Part shown: one piece after another, positions 35,819-45,465 of the stretch
Layout: the number at the start of each line of letters is the position of its first letter
How positions within the stretch are numbered: the stretch's first letter is position 1
Origin: Saprospiraceae bacterium
GTDB taxonomy: Bacteria > Bacteroidota > Bacteroidia > Chitinophagales > Saprospiraceae
DNA length: 57,032 nt
Direction of reading: 5' to 3'
Assembly: GCA_022844565.1 (NCBI GenBank)
Contig: JALHLK010000011.1
Coordinates: 1 to 57,032 of the forward strand
Program-made: the position numbers and the translations under genes
The notes under the pieces: generated by a model
Told to the model about the DNA's origin: nothing
The model's input: the letters and a program-made list of their open reading frames with translations, nothing else
Database searches by the model: none

Positions 35819-38800
35819 ATGCGTAAAATGTTACTTATTTTAATGAGTATTTGTACCCTCAATTTAGTAGGCCAATCGATACTAAAAGGCAAAATTAAGG
35901 ATGCAAATAATGACCCGCTTATAGGTGCAAGTGTGGTTGTGAAAGGTGCAAATATAGGCACCACAACTGACTTGGATGGAATGTTTGAATTGTCTATACC
36001 AAGTGGTCAAATTACAATAGCAGTTAGTTTTATTGGGTATAAATCTCAAGATATTACCTTAGACGGCCAAACTACATTGGATTTAACACTTGAAGAGGAT
36101 AGAACTACACTGGATGAAGTAGTGATATCAGCTTTAGGTTTTACTGGAAAAAAAGACAGATCAGGATCAACAGCATCTGGAGTTAGCAATACAGCCATTA
36201 AATCTTCTGGAGAAGCTAATTTGTTAAATAGTTTAGCTGGTAAAGCATCAGGAGTGAAAATCACGAGGGCAAATGGAGATCCTGGGGCAGGTACGAATAT
36301 TCAAATTCGTGGTGCTAATACGATTGGTGGTAGTTCGCAACCGTTAGTCATTGTTGATGGAATTCCTTTGTCGAATGACAATCTCTACGGTTCTGGCTCT
36401 TCTCGATCTGGTGGCGTATCTCAACAATCACGAATCAATGACATCAATCCTGAAGATGTAGAGTCTATTCAGATCTTAAAGGGTGCATCTGCAGCTGCAT
36501 TATGGGGATCGAGAGCAGCAAATGGGGTATTGATGATTACTACCAAACAAGGTAAGCTCAATCAAAAAATGAAAGTAAGTTTTTCTACTTCTTACTCCAT
36601 GGATGAAATCAATAAAAAACATCCGATGCAATCTATTTATGGACAAGGAGCAGCCGGTGTGTCTAATGTTGGTAATGCAAACTCATGGGGAGATAAGATT
36701 TCTTTAAGATCAGGAGCAGCTGACGATGTGACTACGACTGGTCAGCGATTTGTAGGCGAAGATGGCACAATTATCTATCCAATTACGAAGAAAAACTCCA
36801 CAGCTACCTTTGTTGATCAGAACTTTAATCAAGTATTCCAGACAGGTTTTATTTCAGACAATAATTTAACTTTTTCTGGTGGAGGAGCAAAAACAAATAA
36901 TTACTTCTCGCTTGGATTGTTAAATCAAGAAGGGATTGTAAAAAAGAGTGACTACACAAGAGCAACAGTAAGATTTAACAATCAGACGTTTATGACGGAT
37001 AAGTTTGTACTTACTACAAAAGCCAATTACGTGTATTCAAATTCTAATCGTATTCAACAAAATTCTAATGTAGCAGGTCTTTATTTAGGTTTATTGAGAA
37101 CACCACCTGATTTTGACAATTCCATTTACAAGGGTACGCATATCAGTGCTACAGGTGTACAAACAGCCGGAAGACAAAGAAGTTACAGACGATATTTAGG
37201 AGAAAATATCAATCCTACGTGGAATAATCCAGCTTGGACGGTTTTCGAACAAAGTGCTCCTACTACCGTTCAAAGATTTGCTTTCTCTTCAAACCTAAAT
37301 TATTCGCCAGCTAAATGGCTTCAATTTGACTTAAGGGGTGGTCTCGATAATTATACTGACGATAGATCATACTTCTCGCCAGTTGGATCAGCAGCATTTA
37401 ATAATGGTCGATTAGAAACTGAATTAATTAGAAACACAGAGGCTAACGTTGACTTAATTGGACGAACAGAGTTTGGTAAGTTAATGGATGGGCAGTTAGG
37501 CATAAATGGAACCCTTGGTTTTAATATCAATGATAGGTTAAGAAACGTAAGTTTTGCAGGTTCTCAAACGTTTTTGGTGAACGCTCCATTGCAAAACTTT
37601 AACAACTCAGTAGCACCTTTTGAAGTAAGCAACAGTAAAAATCAGGTTAGGTCCAATAGGCTTTATGGTATATTATCATTAGACTATCAAGATCAAGTAT
37701 TCTTAAATCTCTCTGGTACACAAGAGGCGGCATCAACTATTGCCGGAACGTACTTTTATCCTTCGGCAGATATTGCATGGCAATTTACAAAATCATTAGT
37801 TCCAACAAATAATGTCTTATCTTTTGGAAAGTTGAGAATGTCGTATGGTCAAGTAGGTGTACAGCCTGCTGCATATAGATCATTAACAACCTATGAAGGA
37901 TTTAGATATACAACATATGATGATGGACTTGATATCAATGAATTTGGAGGAGGCTTTAGACTCAATGATGACCAAGGTAATCCAAACTTAAAGCCTGAAA
38001 TAAAGACTGAATTTGAGATAGGAACAGATTTGAGGTTGTTTAAAGATAAAGTTACGTTAGGAGTAACCTACTATGAGAACACAATTGATGATATTTTATT
38101 GGCCATCAATCTACCCGCAAGTTCAGGATTTTTATCTAAATATGGTAATGCAGCTAAGATGCAAAACAGAGGTTTAGAAATTGATCTAGGAGTGAATATA
38201 CTATCTTCACGAAAGTATGGCTTGGAATTGTATGGTAATTTTAATAATAACAAAAATAAGGTTTTAGACTTAGGTGGTGTGCAAAGATTGGCTTTGACAG
38301 ATCAATCTATAACTTCTAACGCTATAGTGGGACAGCCATTGGGTGTCATGTTTGCATCAAAGGCAAATAGAAATGCTGACGGTACTTTAGCCCTGAACGA
38401 AAGAGGATTCCCTACACTAGCTGCAGAACAAGGCGTGGTAGGAGACCCAAATCCAGATTGGAGAGGTGGTGCTGGTTTGAGAGGTAATATTGGAAAACTT
38501 AACTTTAATGTTTTGTTTGAAACTTATCAAGGAGCTGAATTTGCAGAGCGAACAAGGTTTGTATTGTATGCATTTGGAACACACCAAGATGTTAGTAATG
38601 AGGTTACCTTAACAAAAGACTTAGTTAATAGTACGGGTAATGTTTTTAAAGCAGGGACTACCGTAAGAGGAAATATTAAAGATTTTGGTAAAGGTGACGT
38701 ATTACTAGACGAATCATGGTATACTTCCTTAGGTGGAGGTTTGGGTGGTTCAGCTATCAATGAATTCGCTGTTTTAGATGGTAGTTGGACACGATTGCGT

Positions 38801-39025
38801 GAAGTATCTTTAGAATATAAAATTGCCAACAAGACATTAACCAAAATTACAAAACTATCATCGATTGATTTATCCATATCTGGTAGGAATCTTGTAATTT
38901 GGACAGATGTATTGGGTATTGATCCTGAGGTAAACCAGTCAGGAGTTGATAATGGTTTTGGAATTGAATATTTTACAAACCCGAGTACTAAGTCATGGGT
39001 AGCAACCCTTAAACTTAATTTTTAA
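35819..39025 (+). CDS. SusC/RagA-type TonB-dependent outer-membrane transporter
   Basis: This 1068-residue outer-membrane protein has a signal peptide at about 1-18 and an N-terminal carboxypeptidase-D-like domain (about 22-97) containing IKDANNDPLIGASVVVKG. A TonB-box-like region follows (DEVVISALGFTG), then the plug domain with LLNSLAGKASGVKI and the characteristic LVIVDGIPL, and a large beta-barrel ending in an aromatic residue (F). SusC proteins form the barrel under a SusD lid and import oligosaccharides or peptides. The 19-base gap to SusD indicates one transcript. No Bacteroidota -7 box of full match was found in the 109 bases upstream. Confidence 0.96.
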   Translation: MRKMLLILMSICTLNLVGQSILKGKIKDANNDPLIGASVVVKGANIGTTTDLDGMFELSIPSGQITIAVSFIGYKSQDITLDGQTTLDLTLEEDRTTLDEVVISALGFTGKKDRSGSTASGVSNTAIKSSGEANLLNSLAGKASGVKITRANGDPGAGTNIQIRGANTIGGSSQPLVIVDGIPLSNDNLYGSGSSRSGGVSQQSRINDINPEDVESIQILKGASAAALWGSRAANGVLMITTKQGKLNQKMKVSFSTSYSMDEINKKHPMQSIYGQGAAGVSNVGNANSWGDKISLRSGAADDVTTTGQRFVGEDGTIIYPITKKNSTATFVDQNFNQVFQTGFISDNNLTFSGGGAKTNNYFSLGLLNQEGIVKKSDYTRATVRFNNQTFMTDKFVLTTKANYVYSNSNRIQQNSNVAGLYLGLLRTPPDFDNSIYKGTHISATGVQTAGRQRSYRRYLGENINPTWNNPAWTVFEQSAPTTVQRFAFSSNLNYSPAKWLQFDLRGGLDNYTDDRSYFSPVGSAAFNNGRLETELIRNTEANVDLIGRTEFGKLMDGQLGINGTLGFNINDRLRNVSFAGSQTFLVNAPLQNFNNSVAPFEVSNSKNQVRSNRLYGILSLDYQDQVFLNLSGTQEAASTIAGTYFYPSADIAWQFTKSLVPTNNVLSFGKLRMSYGQVGVQPAAYRSLTTYEGFRYTTYDDGLDINEFGGGFRLNDDQGNPNLKPEIKTEFEIGTDLRLFKDKVTLGVTYYENTIDDILLAINLPASSGFLSKYGNAAKMQNRGLEIDLGVNILSSRKYGLELYGNFNNNKNKVLDLGGVQRLALTDQSITSNAIVGQPLGVMFASKANRNADGTLALNERGFPTLAAEQGVVGDPNPDWRGGAGLRGNIGKLNFNVLFETYQGAEFAERTRFVLYAFGTHQDVSNEVTLTKDLVNSTGNVFKAGTTVRGNIKDFGKGDVLLDESWYTSLGGGLGGSAINEFAVLDGSWTRLREVSLEYKIANKTLTKITKLSSIDLSISGRNLVIWTDVLGIDPEVNQSGVDNGFGIEYFTNPSTKSWVATLKLNF

Positions 39026-39044
39026 ACATTTTAAAAGTAAAAAA

Positions 39045-40454
39045 ATGAAATATATCAATAAAATATTAATTTTTACCTTCATGCTTTCGCTCATTAGTTG
39101 TGAAGGACTGGTAGATGGTATCAATGATAATCCTAATGCCATCACATCTGATAAATTAGAAGCAGGTGTCTTATTACTTAAAGGAATACAACTTGCCAAC
39201 ATAAGTGTACAAGTTGGTCATCAGGCAAGGATCGGTAGTATGTGGAGCGGACAATCAAGAGGTCTTTTACTATTATACAAAAGTATTGCGGAGTACAATA
39301 TTTCGGCTGAAGAGACCAATGGAATTTGGCAAAATGCCTATCAAGGTGTGATAAAGCAATCCAAATTGATGAGAGAACAAACAGTCTCAGACCCTCGTGC
39401 AAAGTTGTTTTCAGGTATAACTAAAGTGACAGAAGCGCATACTTTTGGTACCTTAGCAAGTTTATTTGGAGATATTCCATTTACTGAAGCTGCTTTAGAT
39501 AATGTAAATCCAAAGTTTGAATCTCAAAAACAAGTTCTCGCCAATGTTCAAAAATTATTGGACGAAGCGATTGTGGATTTAGAAGCAGCTTCGACAGCAA
39601 CGGTACCTGAAGATTTATATTATGCGGGTAATAAAACGAAATGGATAAGGGCAGCGAATACGATCAAAGCAAGATTTTTTATGTTGACAAGAGAGTATGA
39701 TAAGGCACTTGCAAGTGCAAAAAAGGGGATATTATTACAAGCTGATGCAATGGTATTTACACCACCAGCTATAGGTATTGGAAGTAATAACACTTATTTT
39801 ACAATGATTGACCAAAGAGCGGGTTATTGGGGTTTTACGGGTTCCTTTATGGATAATATGTTGAAGACAGGTACTGCAACTCGTAATCATGCTAAAACAA
39901 ATGAAGCAGCTAGACTTAGATATGTCGCTTTTAATGGTAACACAGCCAATAGTAATTTAGGGATTGCTGCCAAGAATCGACCTCAAATACTTGTGGGTTA
40001 TGAAGAAAACCTATTATACATTGCTGAGGCAGAAGCTAGAATAGGTACACAAGAGGAGGCTTTAAGAAACTTGAATACATTAAGAGCACATCTTCAATCT
40101 GGTAATGCATTTCAAAAACTCGTTGCCACGGACTCTTTAAGATACACTGCTTTTACAATACAAGACTTCGAAGCTGGTGGAATAGAGAATAGAGACAATA
40201 AAACGACCAACATCGCTTTATTAAGAGAAATCATTCAAGAAAGATATGTTGCGACATTTTTGACTCACGTTCCTTTTGAGGATTTAAGACGTCTAAGCGC
40301 TAAAGAAAGAGACATAGCGGTATTGCCAACTTTTAATATAAGTACTGCAACAAAATATCCACAGAGATTTATTGTGGCCCAATCAGAGTTAAGTGCTAAT
40401 ACAAATGCACCAAAAGATCCTGGGATTTTTGCAGAAACGGAGATAAATCGATAG
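39045..40454 (+). CDS. SusD/RagB-type nutrient-binding lipoprotein
   Basis: This 469-residue surface lipoprotein has a short signal peptide with lipobox LISC (Cys 19). It shows the SusD/RagB helical TPR scaffold, including LFGDIPFTEAALDNVNP near 141-157 and the C-terminal IQERYVATFLTHVPFEDLRR near 411-430, the classic end of the family. It acts as a lid and substrate binder on the SusC barrel. Substrate class cannot be told from the sequence alone. A strong terminator follows, so SusC-SusD form the end of one transcription unit. Confidence 0.95.
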   Translation: MKYINKILIFTFMLSLISCEGLVDGINDNPNAITSDKLEAGVLLLKGIQLANISVQVGHQARIGSMWSGQSRGLLLLYKSIAEYNISAEETNGIWQNAYQGVIKQSKLMREQTVSDPRAKLFSGITKVTEAHTFGTLASLFGDIPFTEAALDNVNPKFESQKQVLANVQKLLDEAIVDLEAASTATVPEDLYYAGNKTKWIRAANTIKARFFMLTREYDKALASAKKGILLQADAMVFTPPAIGIGSNNTYFTMIDQRAGYWGFTGSFMDNMLKTGTATRNHAKTNEAARLRYVAFNGNTANSNLGIAAKNRPQILVGYEENLLYIAEAEARIGTQEEALRNLNTLRAHLQSGNAFQKLVATDSLRYTAFTIQDFEAGGIENRDNKTTNIALLREIIQERYVATFLTHVPFEDLRRLSAKERDIAVLPTFNISTATKYPQRFIVAQSELSANTNAPKDPGIFAETEINR

Positions 40455-40516
40455 TGATTTAATTTCTGATACTGTTAAGCTAGAATTTAATTTTATAAAT
40501 AAAATGTTATGCAAGA

Positions 40517-40582
40517 GTGCTCCGTCAATATGAAGAACAATATTTAATATCATTCTTCATATTACTGGAGCACCTTTTTTTT
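40517..40582 (+). terminator. Strong intrinsic terminator after susD
   Basis: GTGCTCC (40517-40523) and AATATGAAGAA (40527-40537) pair with TTCTTCATATT (40553-40563) and GGAGCAC (40567-40573), separated by a 3-base internal loop. Eight T follow at 40575-40582. It marks the end of the SusC-SusD transcript. Confidence 0.92.
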
Positions 40583-40604
40583 GAGACATTACAATCTGAT
40601 AATT

Positions 40605-43454
40605 ATGTGTAAATTATGGAATAGTCTTTTGTTTTTCACATTTTCATTTAGTGTTCAAGCACAAAGTGATCTATTAGGAGACTTGTATTTTCGAAATATT
40701 GGACCTGCCAATCAAGGGGGAAGAATTGTCGATATTGAAGCATCAAATTCGAATCCAGAAATTGTGTATGTCGCTACTGGATCAGGTGGCGTTTTTAAAT
40801 CTGTCAATGCTGGGACAACTTGGTTGCCTATCTTTGATAAATATGAGACTGCTTCCATCGGTGATATCGCTTTAGATCCTAATAATTTTAACAACGTTTG
40901 GGTTGGGACAGGGGAAGCCAATAACAGAAATAGCGTCTCTTGGGGTAATGGTATCTACAGAAGCAATGACGGTGGTAAAACTTTTGTTAATAAAGGTTTA
41001 GAAAATACACATCAGATAGCCAGAGTTTTGGTCCATCCTAAAAACAATAAAGAGATATGTGTATGTGCCATTGGTCACTTGTGGGGTTATTCAGGTGATC
41101 GAGGACTTTTTATATCCAAAGATGATGGTGGCTCATGGCAAAAAATGACAAAAGGGTTGCCAAATGATGGAAAAACAGGATGTACAGATCTAGTACGCGA
41201 TCCAAAAAATCCAAATATTTTGTATGCTGCTTTCTACCATAGAATACGACAACCGTGGGACTTTGTAAGTGGTGGTGAGCAAGGTGGTCTCTACAAAAGT
41301 GAAGATGGTGGCTTATCTTGGAATAAACTGTCGAATGGATTACCAAGCCCGACAGGTCGAATAGGAATTGCTGTATCACCATCTAAACCCAATGTATTGA
41401 TGGCAATGGTGGAAGCAAAAGCATCCAAAAGCCTAGACACCATCGGCAGCGGTATCTATAGAAGTATTGATTATGGCAAAACTTGGAAATATGTTAATAC
41501 CTACAATAACAGACCTTTTTATTATAGCCAAATTCGATTAGATCCAAAAAATGACTCGATAGTCTATATACATACCACCACTTTTATGGTGTCAAAAGAT
41601 GCTGGAAAAACATTTACCAATGGTAGTCCAGATTTCGAAATACATGGGGATTATCACGCTCAATGGATCAATCCTAACAATGCTAATCATTACTATATCG
41701 GGTCTGATAAAGGTTTGGCTGTAACTTATGACAAGGGAGAAAAGTTTCAAATGTTAGACAATCTGAGTATAGCACAGTTTTATAGAATTCAGTATGACAT
41801 GGATGTACCATACCGAATTTATGGTGGCCTTCAAGACAATGGTTCCTTTGCAGTGGCCAGTTTTGCAAGAGATGGTCGTGGGATTCTCAATGATCACAAT
41901 TGGAAAATGCACTGGGGTGATGGCATGGATGCACTCGTCAACCCTTACAATAGGCAAGAGGCATACTCATCAATGGAAAATGGGGCAATTATGCGTTACA
42001 ACCCTTTTACAAGAGCACTAGAAAGTATCACTCCCACTGCTTTTAACATAATTAATTTAAAATCAGTAGTGAAAGATGGTGGAAAACTAAACTTACGCTT
42101 CAATTGGTCTGCCCCTATGGCAATGTCGCCTCATAATCCTCAACATATTTTTGTAGGAGGCAACCATCTATTTAAATCTTCTGATAAAGGTAATACTTGG
42201 GAAATTATCAGTGGAGACCTAAGTACAAACGATCCCATAAAATCGGTCGTAGGTAAAAGTGGTGGGTTAACACTGGATAATTCAGGTGCAGAATACCACT
42301 GCTCGATATACAAAATCAGTATTTCAAAACTTAATGAAAATATAATTTGGGTTTGTACCGATGATGGCCAGGTACATGTCACTTTTGACGGTGGTAATTT
42401 ATGGAGTAATGTTACACCCTCAATGGATGGTAAGAAAAATTCCTTATGGTGCAGCAGTATTGAGGCTTCTGGATTTGATAAAAATAGAGCATTTCTGACC
42501 ATAGACGGTCATCGTTCTGATATCAATAAGCCTTATGTAATGATTACAGAAGATGGAGGCAAAACTTGGGATTTGTCAGTCAGTGGTGTGAAAAGTGACG
42601 AAGTAGCCAGGGTAATAAGAGAAGACGTAAAATCACCAAATCTCTTGTACTTAGGTACAGAAACGGGTGTATATTATTCTATAGACAGAGCAAAGAATTG
42701 GCTTAAAATATCGGATAAAGGTCTACCTACCGTCTCTGTTTATGACATTAAAATTCATGAAAGAGATAACGATTTGATAATAGGTACCCACGGAAGAGGT
42801 ATATATATTATGGACGATATTTCTCCGTTACAAAATCTTGCAAATGGACTTTCTACTTCTAAAATCGATATTCCTGCTCAAAAGCCTACGATAGATTGGT
42901 ATAATGTGAGTAGGGGAGGGCAGCGTGGGCATTTTCTTTTTGCAGGGGAAAATCCTAAGAATATTCGCAATACATCTAATGTGCCTCGGGCAGAATTTGA
43001 AGTGGATGTTCCTATTTCTTTTATTGTGAATGAAAAAGGTGTAGATGAAGTAAGTATCACGATTAGTTCTTTAGATGGACAACATCAAGTTTCGAAGAAA
43101 ATGAAACCTAAATTTGGAGTTAATCGATGGTATTGGAATAGAATCTTTGATAGTAAAGAATATTCTGCCTCTGAATTGACCATGATTCAAAGTTTATTTG
43201 AAAAAGCTGCAGCGGTATCTGTTAAGTCGAGGGTAGAAACTGGAAAAAATCAATTTAATCTTGGAAAAACCAGTTTTGATAAGCGAAGGATAATGACCAA
43301 TCTCAACGAATCAGTTTTCGGTGGTATTTTGCCAAAATCCCTACTTTTACCTAGAGCGGAAGTCGGAAGTTATCTAGTTAAAATAGATTTGCAAGGACAA
43401 TCTGTTACTCAATCATTTTCTATACAGCGTGATAAAATAACAGGATTAGAATAG
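40605..43454 (+). CDS. Second large secreted Asp-box (sortilin-like) protein
   Basis: This 949-residue exported protein has a signal peptide at about 1-19 (ending VQAQ). Roughly ten Asp-box motifs are seen across residues 30-715: FKSVNAGTTWLPIF, YRSNDGGKTFVNKG, FISKDDGGSWQKM, YKSEDGGLSWNKL, FKSSDKGNTWEII and others. A C-terminal beta domain follows with no clear catalytic motif. It is a paralogue of the protein at 24909-27995. ATG 40605 is preferred over a TTG at 40581 because that codon falls in the terminator's T-run, and only 40605 gives a clean signal peptide. It heads a unit with the sulfatase (9-base gap) and SGNH hydrolase (16-base gap). Confidence 0.87.
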   Translation: MCKLWNSLLFFTFSFSVQAQSDLLGDLYFRNIGPANQGGRIVDIEASNSNPEIVYVATGSGGVFKSVNAGTTWLPIFDKYETASIGDIALDPNNFNNVWVGTGEANNRNSVSWGNGIYRSNDGGKTFVNKGLENTHQIARVLVHPKNNKEICVCAIGHLWGYSGDRGLFISKDDGGSWQKMTKGLPNDGKTGCTDLVRDPKNPNILYAAFYHRIRQPWDFVSGGEQGGLYKSEDGGLSWNKLSNGLPSPTGRIGIAVSPSKPNVLMAMVEAKASKSLDTIGSGIYRSIDYGKTWKYVNTYNNRPFYYSQIRLDPKNDSIVYIHTTTFMVSKDAGKTFTNGSPDFEIHGDYHAQWINPNNANHYYIGSDKGLAVTYDKGEKFQMLDNLSIAQFYRIQYDMDVPYRIYGGLQDNGSFAVASFARDGRGILNDHNWKMHWGDGMDALVNPYNRQEAYSSMENGAIMRYNPFTRALESITPTAFNIINLKSVVKDGGKLNLRFNWSAPMAMSPHNPQHIFVGGNHLFKSSDKGNTWEIISGDLSTNDPIKSVVGKSGGLTLDNSGAEYHCSIYKISISKLNENIIWVCTDDGQVHVTFDGGNLWSNVTPSMDGKKNSLWCSSIEASGFDKNRAFLTIDGHRSDINKPYVMITEDGGKTWDLSVSGVKSDEVARVIREDVKSPNLLYLGTETGVYYSIDRAKNWLKISDKGLPTVSVYDIKIHERDNDLIIGTHGRGIYIMDDISPLQNLANGLSTSKIDIPAQKPTIDWYNVSRGGQRGHFLFAGENPKNIRNTSNVPRAEFEVDVPISFIVNEKGVDEVSITISSLDGQHQVSKKMKPKFGVNRWYWNRIFDSKEYSASELTMIQSLFEKAAAVSVKSRVETGKNQFNLGKTSFDKRRIMTNLNESVFGGILPKSLLLPRAEVGSYLVKIDLQGQSVTQSFSIQRDKITGLE

Positions 43455-43463
43455 ATATTTAAA

Positions 43464-45449
43464 ATGTTAAAGCCCATAAAATTCTTTAAAGTCATTCTGC
43501 ATTTGCAATTACTCATTTTAATGTGTAGTTGTGTGTTATTATTTGGTCAAAACAAACCCAATATCGTTTTAATCTATGGGGACAATATCGGAATAGGTGA
43601 AATATATTCTTATGGTGGTGTAAGGGGTGTGCCTACACCAAATATAGATCGATTAGGCAAAGAAGGCATACGATTGACAAATTTTAATGTGGAATATACC
43701 TGTATACCATCGAGGATATCCATGCTCACGGGTAGGTATGCGATGCGAACAGGAGAAGATTATTTTTCTGGCATTACGCTTTGGGAGAATACGATTGCTG
43801 ATGTATTAAAACCAGCAGGGTACGCTACTGCATTATATGGCAAATGGGATCTGAGTGGTGAAAATTGGCAGGGACGAAGAGAACCTACCCAGCAAGGATT
43901 CGACGAATGGTATGGTATTCCTGGTACAAGTACAGTATCTCAATTTACTTCTATGGCAGGTTTTCCTAAAGATGAAGAAAGACCAGGTATATTCTCTGGC
44001 GTAGTCGGTTCTAAATCTAAGAAGGTTAAAGTTTTTGATATTGAAGCACGAAGGGTTATTGATAGAGAATGCGCTAATAAAGGCATCAATTTTATAAATA
44101 GAAATGTCAAGGAAAAGAAACCTTTTTTCCTTTGTTTCCCAATGACTCAACTGCACTTTCCAGCTTTACCACATCCTGATAAGATGGGGTCAACAGGGGC
44201 CGGAGATATGGGAGATGCTGTGGCAGATATGGATTATAATGTGGGTTTAATCCTTGACGAAATTGATCGGTTGGGGATTGCGAAGAATACTATTGTGATC
44301 TGGTGTGGCGATAATGGTGCTGAGATGAGAAGACCGTGGCGAGGTACACCGGGTCCGTGGCGAGGATTTTACAATTCTGCTGCGGAAGGAGGAGTTAGGT
44401 CTCCGTGCTTAATTCGATGGCCTGGAATATTTCCGGAAGGTAGGGTTTCAGATGAGATATTTCATCAGGTGGATCTTTTCACCACAATTGCTAATATATC
44501 TGGAGTGAAAGATATAGGCCAAAAAGATAGAATCATCGATGGAGTTAACCAATTACCTTTTTTAAAAGGACAACAAACCCATTCTGAAAGAGAAAGTTGT
44601 ATTTTTCTCAATCGAAAGGGCGAAGTTATGGCTGTGAAGTGGCGTAATTGGAAGTTTTGGTACAATTATCGTACGGAATTGCCAGACGCTACACCTGATA
44701 ATTTGGTTAGATTATTTGACTTGAAGGTAGACCCACAGGAAGAAATCGATGTTAAAAATTTTTATCCTTGGGTGATTGGTGTTATGGATTCCATTGTAAG
44801 AACGTACGAATTGTCTTTAATTGATTTTCCATTAGTGCCCGCAAGTGCCAACCTTGAAGAACCTTATGTCCCTAAATCAGCTGGTGTTGGCAAATTGAAA
44901 CCATCTTATAAAAGACAAGATAGAGATCAAGTTATAAAAAGATCAGAAGCCTTAGAAAAGCCAAATTTCTCAGGGAGCTGGTCGACCAACGAATTAAGTA
45001 TTGTATCTGTAATTAATCAATTCGACAATCAAAAAGTACCAAGTCTAGGCAGTGGATTAGGTGATAGAATTACACTACATCATACTCAAGATTTACTTGC
45101 GATAGAAAACGTTTACTTTATCCCAAGAGAAATGCAAGAAATAATGAGACAGGAGTTTTCATTATCAGGCAAACCTTCAGAGAATACAATGAATATTGGT
45201 AGAGAACAAAATCCTAGTCTTTCTACTACCACTTGGGATGGAAATAGACTGATTATCCAATCAAAATTGCCTTACTATGATTCAAAAGAAAAGAAACAAA
45301 ATTATAGTACAGTTTACTACACAATATGGTTAGAAAAACCAAAAAGCACTCCATGGGAGCCAAGATTGATTGTAGAAACTAAAAGAGAAGGTATAAAAGA
45401 GGGACTGACCGTGACAAACCAAACAGCATATACTAAAGGGTACCGTTAA
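43464..45449 (+). CDS. Type I sulfatase with C-terminal extension
   Basis: This 661-residue exported sulfatase hydrolyses a sulfate ester with a formylglycine made from Cys. Motif CIPSRISMLTGRY begins at C80, matching C-x-P-S-R, so an anaerobic or FGE-type maturase is needed. The first metal motif is YGDNIGIG (D40, N41), with Asn where many sulfatases have a second Asp. Signal peptide is about 1-28. The canonical sulfatase core ends near residue 460. An added 190-residue beta-rich domain (starting about NFSGSWSTNE) follows, not part of the standard fold. The substrate may be a sulfated polysaccharide or sulfated small molecule, given the SusC/SusD context. Confidence 0.92.
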   Translation: MLKPIKFFKVILHLQLLILMCSCVLLFGQNKPNIVLIYGDNIGIGEIYSYGGVRGVPTPNIDRLGKEGIRLTNFNVEYTCIPSRISMLTGRYAMRTGEDYFSGITLWENTIADVLKPAGYATALYGKWDLSGENWQGRREPTQQGFDEWYGIPGTSTVSQFTSMAGFPKDEERPGIFSGVVGSKSKKVKVFDIEARRVIDRECANKGINFINRNVKEKKPFFLCFPMTQLHFPALPHPDKMGSTGAGDMGDAVADMDYNVGLILDEIDRLGIAKNTIVIWCGDNGAEMRRPWRGTPGPWRGFYNSAAEGGVRSPCLIRWPGIFPEGRVSDEIFHQVDLFTTIANISGVKDIGQKDRIIDGVNQLPFLKGQQTHSERESCIFLNRKGEVMAVKWRNWKFWYNYRTELPDATPDNLVRLFDLKVDPQEEIDVKNFYPWVIGVMDSIVRTYELSLIDFPLVPASANLEEPYVPKSAGVGKLKPSYKRQDRDQVIKRSEALEKPNFSGSWSTNELSIVSVINQFDNQKVPSLGSGLGDRITLHHTQDLLAIENVYFIPREMQEIMRQEFSLSGKPSENTMNIGREQNPSLSTTTWDGNRLIIQSKLPYYDSKEKKQNYSTVYYTIWLEKPKSTPWEPRLIVETKREGIKEGLTVTNQTAYTKGYR

Positions 45450-45465
45450 TTAAAACAAATCAAAT

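Noticed and set aside
40581-40604. TTG start for the second Asp-box protein
   Set aside because: Lies within the T-run of the susD terminator and spoils the signal peptide.
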